Shown here piece after piece: positions 15,429 to 24,410 of a DNA stretch of 64,000 nucleotides. Source of the DNA: JAQUOT01 sp041651575 (GTDB taxonomy: Archaea > Nanobdellota > Nanobdellia > SCGC-AAA011-G17 > JAFCDX01); the NCBI GenBank assembly GCA_041651575.1, contig JBAZJB010000001.1, positions 702,450 to 766,449 of the forward strand. Reading direction: 5' to 3'. The position numbers and the translations under genes are program-made. Within the stretch, counting starts at the first letter, position 1; the number at the start of each line of letters is the position of its first letter. A model generated the notes under the pieces. It worked only from the letters and a program-made list of their open reading frames with translations. It was not told the DNA's origin and did no database searches.

Positions 15429-15764
15429 ATGGCAAAAAAATCAATAGGAATTGATGTACAAGCACCAAAAGAAAAGTGCAATGATGTAAATTGTGCTTTC
15501 CATGGAACAATTAGTCTAAGGGGAAGACTATTTACTGGTAAAGTTATTAAGAAAAACGTTAACAAAACCATTACAGTAGAATGGCCTAGAGTATTTTTCC
15601 TTAAAAAATATGATAGATACGAAAAGAAAAGAACTAGAATAAAAGCTCATAATCCTGATTGTATAAATGCAGATATAGGGGATATTGTAAAAATAGCTGA
15701 ATGTAGACCTATAGCTAAAGCAAAAAATTTCATAGTTATTGAAAAATCAAAGGATGAAAAATGA
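15429..15764 (+). CDS. rps17: 30S ribosomal protein uS17
   Basis: 111 aa, archaeal/eukaryotic-type. SLRGRLFTGKVIKKNVNKTITVEW is the first OB strand pair, followed by KYDRYEKKRTRIKAHNPDCI and GDIVKIAECRPIAKAKNFIVIE. A C-x4-C pair (CNDVNC) precedes the core. It binds the 5' domain of 16S rRNA. One base follows the Rpp29 stop; ATGA joins it to uL14. Confidence 0.97.
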   Translation: MAKKSIGIDVQAPKEKCNDVNCAFHGTISLRGRLFTGKVIKKNVNKTITVEWPRVFFLKKYDRYEKKRTRIKAHNPDCINADIGDIVKIAECRPIAKAKNFIVIEKSKDEK

Positions 15765-16162
15765 AAGCATTAAAAGCAAACGTAACAAATGCATTCCAGA
15801 AGGAAACAAGGATTCCAACTTGTGATAATTCTGGAGCTAAAGAACTTAGAATAATTTCCTTTTATAATAGAAACACTAGTAAAGGAAGAGTTCCAACTGG
15901 TGGAGTAGGAGATTTAATTCAGGCTTCGGTATCTAAGGGAAATCCTGAAATGAGAAAACAGGTTGTATACGCAGTTATTGTAAGACAAAAAAAAGAATAT
16001 AGAAGGCCTAATGGAGAACGTGTTAAATTTGAAGATAATGCAGCTGTTGTATTAAAAGATGAAAAAGGAAATCCAAAAGGTACCATGTTTAAAGGACCAA
16101 TTGCTAAGGAGGCAGCAGATAGATGGCCACCAATATCAAAAATGGCTAGTATTATATTATAA
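15761..16162 (+). CDS. rpl14: 50S ribosomal protein uL14
   Basis: 133 aa. Family features are CDNSGAKELRIISFY, VPTGGVGDLIQASVSKG and the NAAVVLKDEKGNPKGTMFKG core, ending AADRWPPISKMASIIL. uL14 sits at the subunit interface under the sarcin-ricin region. Coupled by ATGA to uS17. Confidence 0.98.
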   Translation: MKALKANVTNAFQKETRIPTCDNSGAKELRIISFYNRNTSKGRVPTGGVGDLIQASVSKGNPEMRKQVVYAVIVRQKKEYRRPNGERVKFEDNAAVVLKDEKGNPKGTMFKGPIAKEAADRWPPISKMASIIL

Positions 16163-16164
16163 AA

Positions 16165-16560
16165 ATGAAACAAGACTTTTCAAAATCATGGAAATCTAGT
16201 AAACAGCCTAGAAAGCAGAGAAAATATAGATACAATGCTCCTCTACATATTAAAGGAAAATTCTTGAATGTTCATTTATCAAAAGATTTAAAGAAAAAAT
16301 ATAATAAAAGATCTATCAGAATTAGAAAAGGAGATACTGTTAAGGTGATGAAAGGACAATTTAAAAAAGTTACCGGAAAAATTGTTAGCGTAAACTTAGG
16401 AAAATGTAAAGTTACAATAGAAAATGTTCAACATATAAGGAGAGATGGAACAAAATCTTACTATCCAATATATCCATCAAATCTAATAATTACTAATTTA
16501 AATTTAGATGATAAAAAGAGAAAAATAAAGTTAGAACAAAATATGAAGAAGGAGAAATAA
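16165..16560 (+). CDS. rpl24: 50S ribosomal protein uL24
   Basis: 131 aa. The KOW motif is RKGDTVKVMKGQFKKVTGKI, and the archaeal N-terminal part FSKSWKSSKQPRKQRKYRYNAP precedes it. The C-terminus has the KSYYPIYPSNLIITNLNLDD segment. It is one of the first proteins to assemble on 23S rRNA. Two bases separate it from uL14. Confidence 0.97.
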   Translation: MKQDFSKSWKSSKQPRKQRKYRYNAPLHIKGKFLNVHLSKDLKKKYNKRSIRIRKGDTVKVMKGQFKKVTGKIVSVNLGKCKVTIENVQHIRRDGTKSYYPIYPSNLIITNLNLDDKKRKIKLEQNMKKEK

Positions 16561-16561
16561 A

Positions 16562-17251
16562 ATGCATCTCAAAAGAATACCCTCACCAAAAAATTGGCCA
16601 ATATCTAGAAAAGAAAACCAATGGACAGCAAGACCTTTGCCTGGTCCGCATGGTTTACATAAATGTATAACTGTTAATATTATACTAAAAGAACTTTTGA
16701 AGATAGCAAGTACTACAAAAGAAGTTAAAAAAATATTACAAGATGGAAAGCTATTTATTAATAAAATAAAAAGAAATGAATATAAATTCCCTGTAGGAAT
16801 TATGGATATAATTGAAGTTCCTGATTTAAAAATACAGAATATAATTCTTTATAATCAAAATGGAGATTTTATTTTAAAAGAAATAAAAGAAACAAAAACA
16901 AAATTATGTAAAGTTACTGGAAAAACCATTGTTAAAAATAAAAAAATACAACTTCATTTACACGACGGAAGAAATATACTTCTTGATAAGAATGCTTATA
17001 GTGTTGGAGATACAGTAATATTTGATTTAGAAAAAGGAGATATTAAAGATAATCTAAAATTAGAAAAAGGTTCTGTAATTTATTTAACAGATGGTTCTTA
17101 TATTGGAAACGTGGGTAAAGTTGAAAAGATAGAACCTGGAACTTTTGATAAAAAATCAAAAATTATTTTTACAATTGGAACAAAAAAATATGAAACATTA
17201 AAAGATTACGCTTTTGTAATAGGAAAAGAAAAACCAGTAATTGATGTATAA
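16562..17251 (+). CDS. rps4e: 30S ribosomal protein eS4
   Basis: 229 aa, archaea/eukaryote-specific. It begins MHLKRIPSPKNWPISRKENQ, has an S4-like RNA-binding segment, a central domain and a C-terminal KOW (GNVGKVEKIEPGTFDKKSK). It replaces no bacterial equivalent at this position. It stands in its usual place between uL24 and uL5. Confidence 0.97.
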   Translation: MHLKRIPSPKNWPISRKENQWTARPLPGPHGLHKCITVNIILKELLKIASTTKEVKKILQDGKLFINKIKRNEYKFPVGIMDIIEVPDLKIQNIILYNQNGDFILKEIKETKTKLCKVTGKTIVKNKKIQLHLHDGRNILLDKNAYSVGDTVIFDLEKGDIKDNLKLEKGSVIYLTDGSYIGNVGKVEKIEPGTFDKKSKIIFTIGTKKYETLKDYAFVIGKEKPVIDV

Positions 17252-17252
17252 A

Positions 17253-17774
17253 ATGAAAGACAATATAATGAGAAATATAAGGATAGAGAAAATAACTCTA
17301 AATATTGGAGTTGGAGAACCAGGAGAAAAGTTAGAGAAAGCTATAAAATTACTTAATTATATTGCTAAAGCTAAACCTATTCAAACAAAAACACAAAAAA
17401 GAATTCCAGATTGGGGATTGAGACCTAACTTAGAAGTAGCTTGTAAGGTAACTGTAAGAGGAAAAAAAGCTGTAGAATTATTAAGGAATTTATTAAAAGC
17501 TGTTGATAATAAAGTTTTAGAAAGGAAATTTGATAAAGAAGGAAATTTTGGTTTTGGAATTTCAGAATATATTGATATTCCTGGTGTTGATTATAAACCT
17601 GAAATTGGTATGTCTGGATTAGAAGTTTCAGTTACTTTAATTAGAGCAGGATTTAGAGTTAAAAAAAGAAGAATTCAATCAAGAAAAGTACCTGCAAGTC
17701 ATAGAATCACAAAAGAAGAAGCAATTAAATTTATGGAAAAAGAATTTGGTTTAGTAACTGGAGGAGAAAAATGA
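17253..17774 (+). CDS. rpl5: 50S ribosomal protein uL5
   Basis: 173 aa from ATG 17253, chosen because it gives the operon's common TAAAATG junction with eS4; TTG 17241 and ATG 17244 are in frame but overlap eS4. The core IEKITLNIGVGEPGEKLEKA, RIPDWGLRPNLEVACKVTVRG and the C-terminal SRKVPASHRITKEEAIKF identify it. It binds 5S rRNA at the central protuberance. Confidence 0.97.
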   Translation: MKDNIMRNIRIEKITLNIGVGEPGEKLEKAIKLLNYIAKAKPIQTKTQKRIPDWGLRPNLEVACKVTVRGKKAVELLRNLLKAVDNKVLERKFDKEGNFGFGISEYIDIPGVDYKPEIGMSGLEVSVTLIRAGFRVKKRRIQSRKVPASHRITKEEAIKFMEKEFGLVTGGEK

Positions 17775-18001
17775 GTTATAGTAGCTATGATAAAGCATTA
17801 AAACAATTATCAGGAAAACCTGCTAAACATAAGAAGTTCATTAAACATAATGCTCCTAAAACAAGAAAATATGGAAAAGCAGTTAGAAAGTGTAAAAGGT
17901 GTGGAAGAATTGGAGCACATAATAAAAAATATGGTTTAGATTTTTGTAGACAATGTTTCAGGGAGGTAGCTTTATCAATAGGCTTTAAAAAATATAGATA
18001 A
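17771..18001 (+). CDS. rps14: 30S ribosomal protein uS14, zinc-binding
   Basis: 76 aa. The zinc site is C-x2-C near residues 43-46 (CKRCGRIG) and C-x2-C in DFCRQCFRE, followed by the near-invariant IGFKKYR end. A 20-residue basic leader precedes the short core. ATGA joins it to uL5; one base separates it from uS8. Confidence 0.97.
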   Translation: MSYSSYDKALKQLSGKPAKHKKFIKHNAPKTRKYGKAVRKCKRCGRIGAHNKKYGLDFCRQCFREVALSIGFKKYR

Positions 18002-18002
18002 A

Positions 18003-18395
18003 ATGGCAAATAACGATACTTTGGCAAATGTATTTTCACATATGTTGAATTGTGAAAAAGGTGGAAAAGCAACATGTAAAACTAGACCTGTATCAAAAGT
18101 AATGAAGTTGGTTTTACAAATATTAAAAGATCATAATTATATTGGAGATTTTAAAGTAGTAAATGAGGCGCGTGGAGGAGAATTAGAAATAAATTTGATA
18201 GGACAGATTAATAATTGTAAGGTTATAAAACCAAGATTTTCAGTTAATTTAGCAGAATATGAAAAATTTGAAAAAAGATTTTTACCTGCTAAAGATTTTG
18301 GTATTTTAATTATGTCTACTTCACAAGGTTTGATGACAAATAAACAAGCTAAAGAGAAAGGTATTGGGGGAAAATTAATAGCATATTGTTACTAA
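18003..18395 (+). CDS. rps8: 30S ribosomal protein uS8
   Basis: 130 aa. The start NDTLANVFSHMLNCEKGGK and the end ILIMSTSQGLMTNKQAKEKG with GGKLIAYCY match the family; the second segment binds helix 21 of 16S rRNA and can bind its own operon mRNA in bacteria. No obvious mimic site was found here. Confidence 0.97.
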   Translation: MANNDTLANVFSHMLNCEKGGKATCKTRPVSKVMKLVLQILKDHNYIGDFKVVNEARGGELEINLIGQINNCKVIKPRFSVNLAEYEKFEKRFLPAKDFGILIMSTSQGLMTNKQAKEKGIGGKLIAYCY

Positions 18396-18396
18396 A

Positions 18397-18966
18397 ATGA
18401 AACAAAAAACTGAAAAGAAACATGTAAGGATAAAATTACCTAATATAGTAATACCTGAAGGAGTTTCTGTAGATATATCTAACTTTTTAGTAAAAGTGAA
18501 TGGTCCAAAAGGAAGTTCAGAGAGAGAATTTATAAATCCTAGATTAAAAATGGAAAAACAAGAAAATAAAATTTCAATTAAACCTATTGGTAAAAAAGTA
18601 AATAAAAAAGATAAAATGCATCTTAATAGTACTGCTGCTCACATAAAAAATATGTTATTTGGGGTTAAAGAAGGGTATGAATGTCAAGTAAAAATTTGTT
18701 CAGGACATTTTCCAATTACTACGATAATTGAAGGAAGAGATATTGTAATTAAAAACTTTTTAGGAGAAAAAGTTCCAAGAAGAGTAAAATTATTTGATAA
18801 TATTAATGTAAAATTAACCGGGGATATAATAACTTTAACTGGAAATAATAAAGAAAGATTAGGATTGATGGGAGCAACATTAGAAAAGTTAACTAATGTT
18901 GGTAAGAGAGATAAAACACGTTTCCAAGATGGTTGTTTCATAATTAAGAAACCAGGTGAACAATGA
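18397..18966 (+). CDS. rpl6: 50S ribosomal protein uL6
   Basis: 189 aa, two tandem alpha/beta units. IVIPEGVSVDISNFLVKVNG opens the first and CSGHFPITTIIEGRDIVIKN the second; FQDGCFIIKKPGE ends the protein as in archaeal L9e/L6. It lies at the base of the L7/L12 stalk. ATGA overlap with eL32. Confidence 0.97.
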   Translation: MKQKTEKKHVRIKLPNIVIPEGVSVDISNFLVKVNGPKGSSEREFINPRLKMEKQENKISIKPIGKKVNKKDKMHLNSTAAHIKNMLFGVKEGYECQVKICSGHFPITTIIEGRDIVIKNFLGEKVPRRVKLFDNINVKLTGDIITLTGNNKERLGLMGATLEKLTNVGKRDKTRFQDGCFIIKKPGEQ

Positions 18967-19490
18967 GTAGAGTAAAATTTACAAGAACAGATGAAAATAT
19001 GAAAGGTTTTACTAGTTGGAGAAAGCCTCGTGGAATGCATAATAAAATTAGAAGACACAGAAGAGGACACTCAAATATACCTTCAATAGGTTTTGGAAAT
19101 TCAAATATGTTAAAATTCAAAGTTAAAAATTTAACTCCTATATTGGTGAGTAGCTTGAAAGATTTGGAGAAAGTTACAAAAGAAAATATTATTGTTATAA
19201 GTTCAAACTTGGGTTTAAAGAAAAAAGTAGAACTATTAAATAAAATAAAAGAAAAAAAGTTGAATATATTAAATTTAAAAAACGTTGATAAATTTATAGA
19301 AGATGTTAAAAAAGAATTTGAAGCTAGAAAAAAGATTAAAGAAGAAAAAATAACTCAAAAGAAAAAGAAAAAAGAAGAACTTGAGAAAAAAGCTAAGGAA
19401 AAATCTGAAACCGAAGTAAAAGAAAAAGAAGAAACAAAGAAAAAAGCTCAAGAATCAGAATTAAAAGATATGGTAAAGAAGGGAATGTAA
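18963..19490 (+). CDS. rpl32e: 50S ribosomal protein eL32, with long charged tail
   Basis: 175 aa. The core is SWRKPRGMHNKIRRHRRGHS, IPSIGFGNSN and VISSNLGLKKKVELLNKIKE. After about residue 115 a 60-residue Lys/Glu coiled tail (KKKKKEELEKKAKEKSETEV and on) extends it beyond the usual eL32 core. In archaeal operons eL32 stands between uL6 and eL19, as here. Confidence 0.96.
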   Translation: MSRVKFTRTDENMKGFTSWRKPRGMHNKIRRHRRGHSNIPSIGFGNSNMLKFKVKNLTPILVSSLKDLEKVTKENIIVISSNLGLKKKVELLNKIKEKKLNILNLKNVDKFIEDVKKEFEARKKIKEEKITQKKKKKEELEKKAKEKSETEVKEKEETKKKAQESELKDMVKKGM

Positions 19491-19491
19491 A

Positions 19492-19968
19492 ATGAAATTA
19501 GGACCAAAGAAAAAATTAGCTATAAGAATGCTTGGAGCAGGTAGAAAGAGAGTTAAATTTAATGAGGAAAAACTTTCTGAAATAAAAGAAGCTATAACAA
19601 GAAGAGATATTCATGCTTTGGTTAAACAAGGAGTTATAATTAAAGAACAAAAAGATGGTCATTCAAGATCAGGTGCGAGGAAAATTATTCTTCAAAGAAG
19701 AAAAGGAAGACGTCAAGGAAAAGGTTCAAGACAAGGATTTAAAACTGCAAGATTAACAAGAAAACACGATTGGATTTCAAGAATAAGAGCACAAAGAAAA
19801 TTCCTTCAAGAATTAAAACAAAAGAAAATAGTAAGTACTCATAATTATAGAATCTTAAGAAATAAAGCTAAGGGAGGATTCTTTAGAAGCGTAAGACACA
19901 TAAAATTATTTATGAACGAATATAATTTAGTTAACAAGAAGAAAAATGAAAAAACAGAAAAGATTTAA
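19492..19968 (+). CDS. rpl19e: 50S ribosomal protein eL19
   Basis: 158 aa. It has the typical LAIRMLGAGRKRVKFNEEKL start, the very basic loop ILQRRKGRRQGKGSRQGFK and the LRNKAKGGFFRSVRHIKLFM helix. It spans the subunit interface. Its last 23 bp overlap the start of uL18, a longer overlap than elsewhere in the operon. Confidence 0.97.
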   Translation: MKLGPKKKLAIRMLGAGRKRVKFNEEKLSEIKEAITRRDIHALVKQGVIIKEQKDGHSRSGARKIILQRRKGRRQGKGSRQGFKTARLTRKHDWISRIRAQRKFLQELKQKKIVSTHNYRILRNKAKGGFFRSVRHIKLFMNEYNLVNKKKNEKTEKI

Positions 19969-20488
19969 GGAATACAAGAGAAAATCTGAAAGAAGAACAG
20001 ATTATAGAACTAGATTAAGATTACTTAGCTCTGGAAAGACAAGATTAGTTATAAGAAAAACCCTTAATAATATAATTGTCCAATTTGTTGATTATTCTCC
20101 AAAAGGAGATAAAGTTTTAGTTTCATGTAATAGCTGTGAATTAAAAAAATTAGGATGGAAATCAAATACTGGAAATATTCCTGCAGCTTATTTGACTGGA
20201 TTATTGGCAGGAGCTGAAGCAAAAAAGAAAAACATTAAAAAAGCAATATTGGATATTGGTTTATTTAGAGCAGGAGAAAGAATATACGCAGCTTTAAAAG
20301 GCGTTGCTGATTCAAAAATAGAAATTCCACATTCAAATGAAATCTATCCAAGCGAAGACAGAATACAAGGTAAACATATTATAAGTTACTCTCAAAATAC
20401 AAAAGAGAAATTACAGTTTTCAAAAAACAAACCAGATAAATTAAAAGAGGAATTTGAAGACTTAAAAAATAAAATAATGAAGATGTAA
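19946..20488 (+). CDS. rpl18: 50S ribosomal protein uL18
   Basis: 180 aa, archaeal L5-type uL18 that binds 5S rRNA. RRTDYRTRLRLLSSGKTRLV and AAYLTGLLAGAEAKKKNIKK are diagnostic, with GLFRAGERIYAALKGVADS and the C-terminal EDRIQGKHIISY region. The ATG lies within the eL19 gene, so translation is probably coupled. Confidence 0.97.
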   Translation: MKKQKRFKEYKRKSERRTDYRTRLRLLSSGKTRLVIRKTLNNIIVQFVDYSPKGDKVLVSCNSCELKKLGWKSNTGNIPAAYLTGLLAGAEAKKKNIKKAILDIGLFRAGERIYAALKGVADSKIEIPHSNEIYPSEDRIQGKHIISYSQNTKEKLQFSKNKPDKLKEEFEDLKNKIMKM

Positions 20489-20489
20489 A

Positions 20490-21317
20490 ATGGAAAAAAT
20501 AACAAGAAAAGCAGCAAGAGAAAAACATCCTGGAGAGGATGTTGCTAAAGTAGATGGAATGCAGAAAGAATTAGCTGTAGAAGAAAAAGCAGTTCTAGAA
20601 GAAAAGGCAATTATAGAAGTTTTAAAAGAAGTAACTGATGTAGCCGCAGAAGAACGTGGAATAAAAATAGTTGAAAAAGAATGGAAACCAAAAACAGAGA
20701 TGGGTAGAAAAGTTGCTTCTGGAGAAATAACTAACATTGATGAAATACTAAATAGTCCACAACCTTTCTTAGAATCAGAAATAGCAGATAGATTAATTCC
20801 AAATTTAACTCACGTTTTAATTTGTATAGGTCAATCCAAAGGTAAATTCGGTGGTGGAAAAAGAAGTATTTGGAAACAAACTCAGAAAAAAACTAAAGAA
20901 GGAAACAAACCTAAATTCTCAACTCTTGTAGTTGTTGGAAATCATAATGGTTATGTTGGAATAGGATTAGGAAAAGCAAAAGAAACTGTTCCAGCAAGAG
21001 AAAAAGCAATCAAAAACGCAAAATTAAATATAATTAAAATAAAATTTGGTTGTGGTTCTTGGGCTTGTGGATGCGGAGAAAATCATACAATTCCATTCGC
21101 TGTTTCTGGTGGATGTGGATCAGTAAGAGTAACATTTAAACCTGCTCCAAAAGGAACTGGATTAATTGTAGAAAAAGAATTAAGAAATTTATTAGAAATG
21201 GCAGGAATTAAAGATGTATATTCCAAGACTTTTGGAACAACAAATACTAAATTAAATTTATTAAAAGCTGGATTTGAAGCTTTGAAACAATTAAATAAAA
21301 TGAAAGTGCAGAAATAA
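20490..21317 (+). CDS. rps5: 30S ribosomal protein uS5
   Basis: 275 aa. The S5 double-stranded RNA-binding domain is seen in KRSIWKQTQKKTKEGNKPKF, VVVGNHNGYVGIGLGKAKET, and the C-terminal domain in PAPKGTGLIVEKELRNLLEM and TFGTTNTKLNLLKA. The first 75 residues are an acidic/helical extension with no family match that I can see. uS5 monitors decoding at the mRNA entry site. Confidence 0.97.
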   Translation: MEKITRKAAREKHPGEDVAKVDGMQKELAVEEKAVLEEKAIIEVLKEVTDVAAEERGIKIVEKEWKPKTEMGRKVASGEITNIDEILNSPQPFLESEIADRLIPNLTHVLICIGQSKGKFGGGKRSIWKQTQKKTKEGNKPKFSTLVVVGNHNGYVGIGLGKAKETVPAREKAIKNAKLNIIKIKFGCGSWACGCGENHTIPFAVSGGCGSVRVTFKPAPKGTGLIVEKELRNLLEMAGIKDVYSKTFGTTNTKLNLLKAGFEALKQLNKMKVQK

Positions 21318-21318
21318 A

Positions 21319-21789
21319 ATGTCAAGAATAGCAATAATTCAAGTGAGAGGACCAATTGGCCTAAAAAAACCAGTAAAGGATACTTTAACTATGTTAAATT
21401 TACATAGAAAGAATTCTTGTGTTATTATAAAAACAAATCCTTCAAATGTTGGAATGTTAACTATCGTAAAAGATTATATTACTTGGGGAGAACTTGATAA
21501 AGAGACATTAAAAGAATTATTACAAAAAAGAGGAAGAGTAGTTGGAGATAAATTATTAACAGAAGATTACTTAAAAGAAAAATTAAAATTAAGTTTTGAT
21601 GATTTTATAGAAGAATTTATGAAATTAAAAAAAGAATTAAGAGATGTTCCTGGTTTAAAAAAATATTTTAGATTAACTCCTCCAAGAAAAGGTTTTGAAC
21701 GTGGTGGAATTAAAATTCCTTTCAGTATGGGCGGAGCTTTAGGTTATAGAGGAAATAAAATAAATGATTTAATTAAAAGGATGTTATAA
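21319..21789 (+). CDS. rpl30: 50S ribosomal protein uL30
   Basis: 156 aa, the long archaeal form with the extra C-terminal domain. IIQVRGPIGLKKPVKDTLTM and NSCVIIKTNPSNVGMLTIVK form the ferredoxin-like core; FRLTPPRKGFERGGIKIPFS belongs to the extension. Normal position between uS5 and uL15, with one-base spacers on both sides. Confidence 0.97.
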   Translation: MSRIAIIQVRGPIGLKKPVKDTLTMLNLHRKNSCVIIKTNPSNVGMLTIVKDYITWGELDKETLKELLQKRGRVVGDKLLTEDYLKEKLKLSFDDFIEEFMKLKKELRDVPGLKKYFRLTPPRKGFERGGIKIPFSMGGALGYRGNKINDLIKRML

Positions 21790-21790
21790 A

Positions 21791-22261
21791 ATGGTAGTTA
21801 GAAAAAGAAAAAAAGATACAAGATTCAGAGGAACTAGAACATGTACTTGGGGTGGCAAACACAGACATAGAGGATCTGGTAATCGTGGAGGAGTTGGTAA
21901 AGCTGGAACTGGAAAAAGAGCTGCTCATAAAAAAATTGCTATTTTAAAATATGAAGGTAAGGATTATTATGGTAAACATGGTTTTAGTTCAATTAAAATA
22001 AAAAGATCTCAACAAAAATTGGAATCTATTAATATTGAAGACATTGAAAAGAATTTAGAAAAGTTTGCAAAGAAAGAAGGTTCTATTTATGTTATTGATT
22101 TAAATGAATTTGGTTATGAAAAACTGCTTGGTTCTGGAAAAGTAAAAAACAAATTAAAAATTATTTGTAATGCTTGTTCAGAAAAAGCAAAAGAAAAAAT
22201 AGAAGCAATGGGTGGTGAAGTAATTGTCCCTAATAGAAACGTTTCTAGCGAATCTGCCTGA
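21791..22261 (+). CDS. rpl15: 50S ribosomal protein uL15
   Basis: 156 aa. The glycine/arginine-rich start FRGTRTCTWGGKHRHRGSGN with GGVGKAGTGKRAAHKK is typical, as is the KVKNKLKIICNACSEKAKEK C-terminal domain. Its last 38 bp overlap secY, whose TTG start and ribosome-binding site lie inside this gene. Confidence 0.97.
   Translation: MVVRKRKKDTRFRGTRTCTWGGKHRHRGSGNRGGVGKAGTGKRAAHKKIAILKYEGKDYYGKHGFSSIKIKRSQQKLESINIEDIEKNLEKFAKKEGSIYVIDLNEFGYEKLLGSGKVKNKLKIICNACSEKAKEKIEAMGGEVIVPNRNVSSESA
22211..22218 (+). promoter_or_regulatory. Ribosome-binding site for secY (TTG start)
   Basis: GGTGGTGA within uL15, 5 nt before TTG 22224. It supports a SecY N-terminus of the usual form ending LPEVKGP. Confidence 0.6.
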
Positions 22262-23627
22262 AGTAAAAGGACCATTAGAAAAAAGATTAGCTTTTAAAGA
22301 AAAGTTAAAGTGGACTTTAATAGTTCTAGTTTCATTTTTTGTTTTGTCTGTTATTCCTTTATTTGGTCTTGGTAAAAATTCATTAGCTCAATTTCAACAA
22401 TTATCAATAATTTTAGGAGCACAATTTGGTTCTATAATGTCTTTAGGTATTGGACCAATTGTTACTGCATCAATCGTATTACAATTATTGAATGGTTCTG
22501 GATTAATGAAATTTGATACTCATACAAAAGAAGGAAGACTAAAATTTCAAGGATTCCAAAAATTATTATCAATATTTTTTATAATTTTTGAAGGTTCAAT
22601 TTATGTTTTTATGGGAGGTTTAGCTCCAGCAGATGGATTAGCTCCTGGAACTCATCTTTTAATGCAATTTATTTTGATTGGGCAATTAATTCTTGGTGGA
22701 TTAATGGTATTATATATGGATGAAATTATGCAAAAATGGGGATTTGGTTCAGGTATTTCATTATTCATAGCAGCTAATGTTTCAATGGAAGTTTTCATTA
22801 GAGCTTTCTCACCTTTAACAACAACAGGAACTTGGGCATTTGGTTCAGGTCAATCTCCTGTAGGGGCAATTTGGGTTTTCTTCCTTTCATTATCTGGAGG
22901 AGATCCTACTGGAGCAATTTTAGCATTATCAACAATGCTTGCTACAATAGCAGTATTTTTTATGTCGGTTTATTTCCAAGCAATTAAAATTGAAATACCT
23001 TTAAGTTTTGGAAGAGTTAGAGGTTATGGAATAAGATGGCCATTAAATTTCTTATATACAAGCAATATTCCAGTTATTTTAACTGCGGCATTAATGGCAA
23101 ATATTCAACTGATTGCAAGATTCTTTGAAAATTGGGGACATCCGATATTAGGAACTTTTTCTGGAAACATGCCTGCTTCTGGTTTGGTATCTTGGATATA
23201 TAGTCCAGATATTTTAAGAACTATTTTGACAGGAGCATTTACTCCAAGTAGTTTATTACATGCTTTCGTTTATTTAATATTTATGGTTATAGGATCAATA
23301 ATTTTTGCATTATTTTGGATGCAAACTGCTGGAATGGATGCAGAATCTCAAGCAAAAAATATTATGGCATCAGGTTTACAAATTCCTGGATTTAGAAGAG
23401 ATCCAAGAGTTTTAGAATCAATATTAAAAAGATATATTCTTCCTTTAACAATAATGGGTGCAATTACAATTGGTGTTGTTGCATCTGCTGCAGATTTATC
23501 TGGTGCTTTAGGTAGAGGTACTGGAATATTATTAACAGTTATGATTGTTTATAGAATGTACGAAGATATTGCAAAACAACATATGATGGACATGTATCCT
23601 GCATTAAGGAAGATGATTGCAAAATAA
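22224..23627 (+). CDS. secY: Preprotein translocase subunit SecY
   Basis: 467 aa with ten predicted membrane helices. IETFLANLPEVKGPLEKRLA is the amphipathic N-terminal helix, SLGIGPIVTASIVLQLLNG and GGLMVLYMDEIMQKWGFGSG are conserved channel segments, and YFQAIKIEIPLSFGRVRGYG is the ribosome-binding loop 6/7. It forms the Sec61-type channel used by the many signal-bearing surface proteins in this window. The start is TTG. Following uL15, as in most archaeal spc operons. Confidence 0.97.
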   Translation: MSLIETFLANLPEVKGPLEKRLAFKEKLKWTLIVLVSFFVLSVIPLFGLGKNSLAQFQQLSIILGAQFGSIMSLGIGPIVTASIVLQLLNGSGLMKFDTHTKEGRLKFQGFQKLLSIFFIIFEGSIYVFMGGLAPADGLAPGTHLLMQFILIGQLILGGLMVLYMDEIMQKWGFGSGISLFIAANVSMEVFIRAFSPLTTTGTWAFGSGQSPVGAIWVFFLSLSGGDPTGAILALSTMLATIAVFFMSVYFQAIKIEIPLSFGRVRGYGIRWPLNFLYTSNIPVILTAALMANIQLIARFFENWGHPILGTFSGNMPASGLVSWIYSPDILRTILTGAFTPSSLLHAFVYLIFMVIGSIIFALFWMQTAGMDAESQAKNIMASGLQIPGFRRDPRVLESILKRYILPLTIMGAITIGVVASAADLSGALGRGTGILLTVMIVYRMYEDIAKQHMMDMYPALRKMIAK

Positions 23628-23628
23628 A

Positions 23629-24390
23629 ATGGCTTCTTCAATGAGTGGTTGGTTTGGTAGTATATTTAATCCAATTTTGAATCCAATTTTTGGACCTTTG
23701 TTAAAATTACATCCTTTTTTTGCTATTTTAATAATTACTTTAATTGTAACTTTAATTTCTATAGTTGCTTATAAAAAATTAACAGACCAAGCATTATTAA
23801 AATCTATTAGAGAAGAAATGAAAGAACTTAGAAAAAAGATGGATGAATCTAAAAATGATTCTAAAAAATTAATGGAATTACAAAAAATTTCTATGGCTAA
23901 AAGCATGATACAAATGAAACAAACAATGAAACCCATGTTGATTACTATGATTCCAATTTTGATAATATTTGGTTGGTTTTCAACTCATTTAGCTTATAAT
24001 CCGATAACTCCAGACCAACAATTTTCAGTAAATTTAACTCTGAAAGAAAATTTAGGTAATGTAACAATAATTCTTCCAGAAAATATAGAAAGTTTGGATT
24101 CAAATACTAAAACTGTAGAAAATAAAAAGGCAGGTTTTTTGTTAAAGGCCAAACAAGAAGGGAAATATTCATTAACTTTTGATTATAATAATAAGACTTA
24201 TACTAAAGATATCTTAATTTCAAATAATAAAGAATATATTACTCCTGTAGAAGTTGTAAATCAAGATATTAAGACAATTATGGTAAGTAATGCTCCTATA
24301 AAGATATTTGGTTTAGGGTGGTTATGGGTATATATTATTATGGCAGTTATATTAAACAGCTTATTTAGAAAGCTTTTTAAGGTTTATTAA
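23629..24390 (+). CDS. DUF106 membrane insertase (YidC/EMC3/Get1 superfamily)
   Basis: 253 aa from ATG 23629 (TAAAATG junction with secY; an upstream in-frame TTG is not needed). The topology is three helices: one near residues 20-45, a cytoplasmic coiled coil (SIREEMKELRKKMDESKND) with methionine-rich MAKSMIQMKQTMKPML, a second helix at IPILIIFGWFSTHLAYN and a third at the C-terminus. This is the archaeal Ylp/DUF106 pattern, thought to insert small membrane proteins. An extracellular beta-rich insert of about 90 residues between helices 2 and 3 is distinctive. It stands next to secY, as is common. Confidence 0.9.
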   Translation: MASSMSGWFGSIFNPILNPIFGPLLKLHPFFAILIITLIVTLISIVAYKKLTDQALLKSIREEMKELRKKMDESKNDSKKLMELQKISMAKSMIQMKQTMKPMLITMIPILIIFGWFSTHLAYNPITPDQQFSVNLTLKENLGNVTIILPENIESLDSNTKTVENKKAGFLLKAKQEGKYSLTFDYNNKTYTKDILISNNKEYITPVEVVNQDIKTIMVSNAPIKIFGLGWLWVYIIMAVILNSLFRKLFKVY

Positions 24391-24410
24391 ATCAAAAAAT
24401 TTAGAAAAAA

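Noticed and set aside
11121..21355. Several minus-strand and alternate-frame ORFs inside ribosomal genes
   Set aside because: All overlap well-identified ribosomal protein genes, have biased shadow compositions and no signals of their own.
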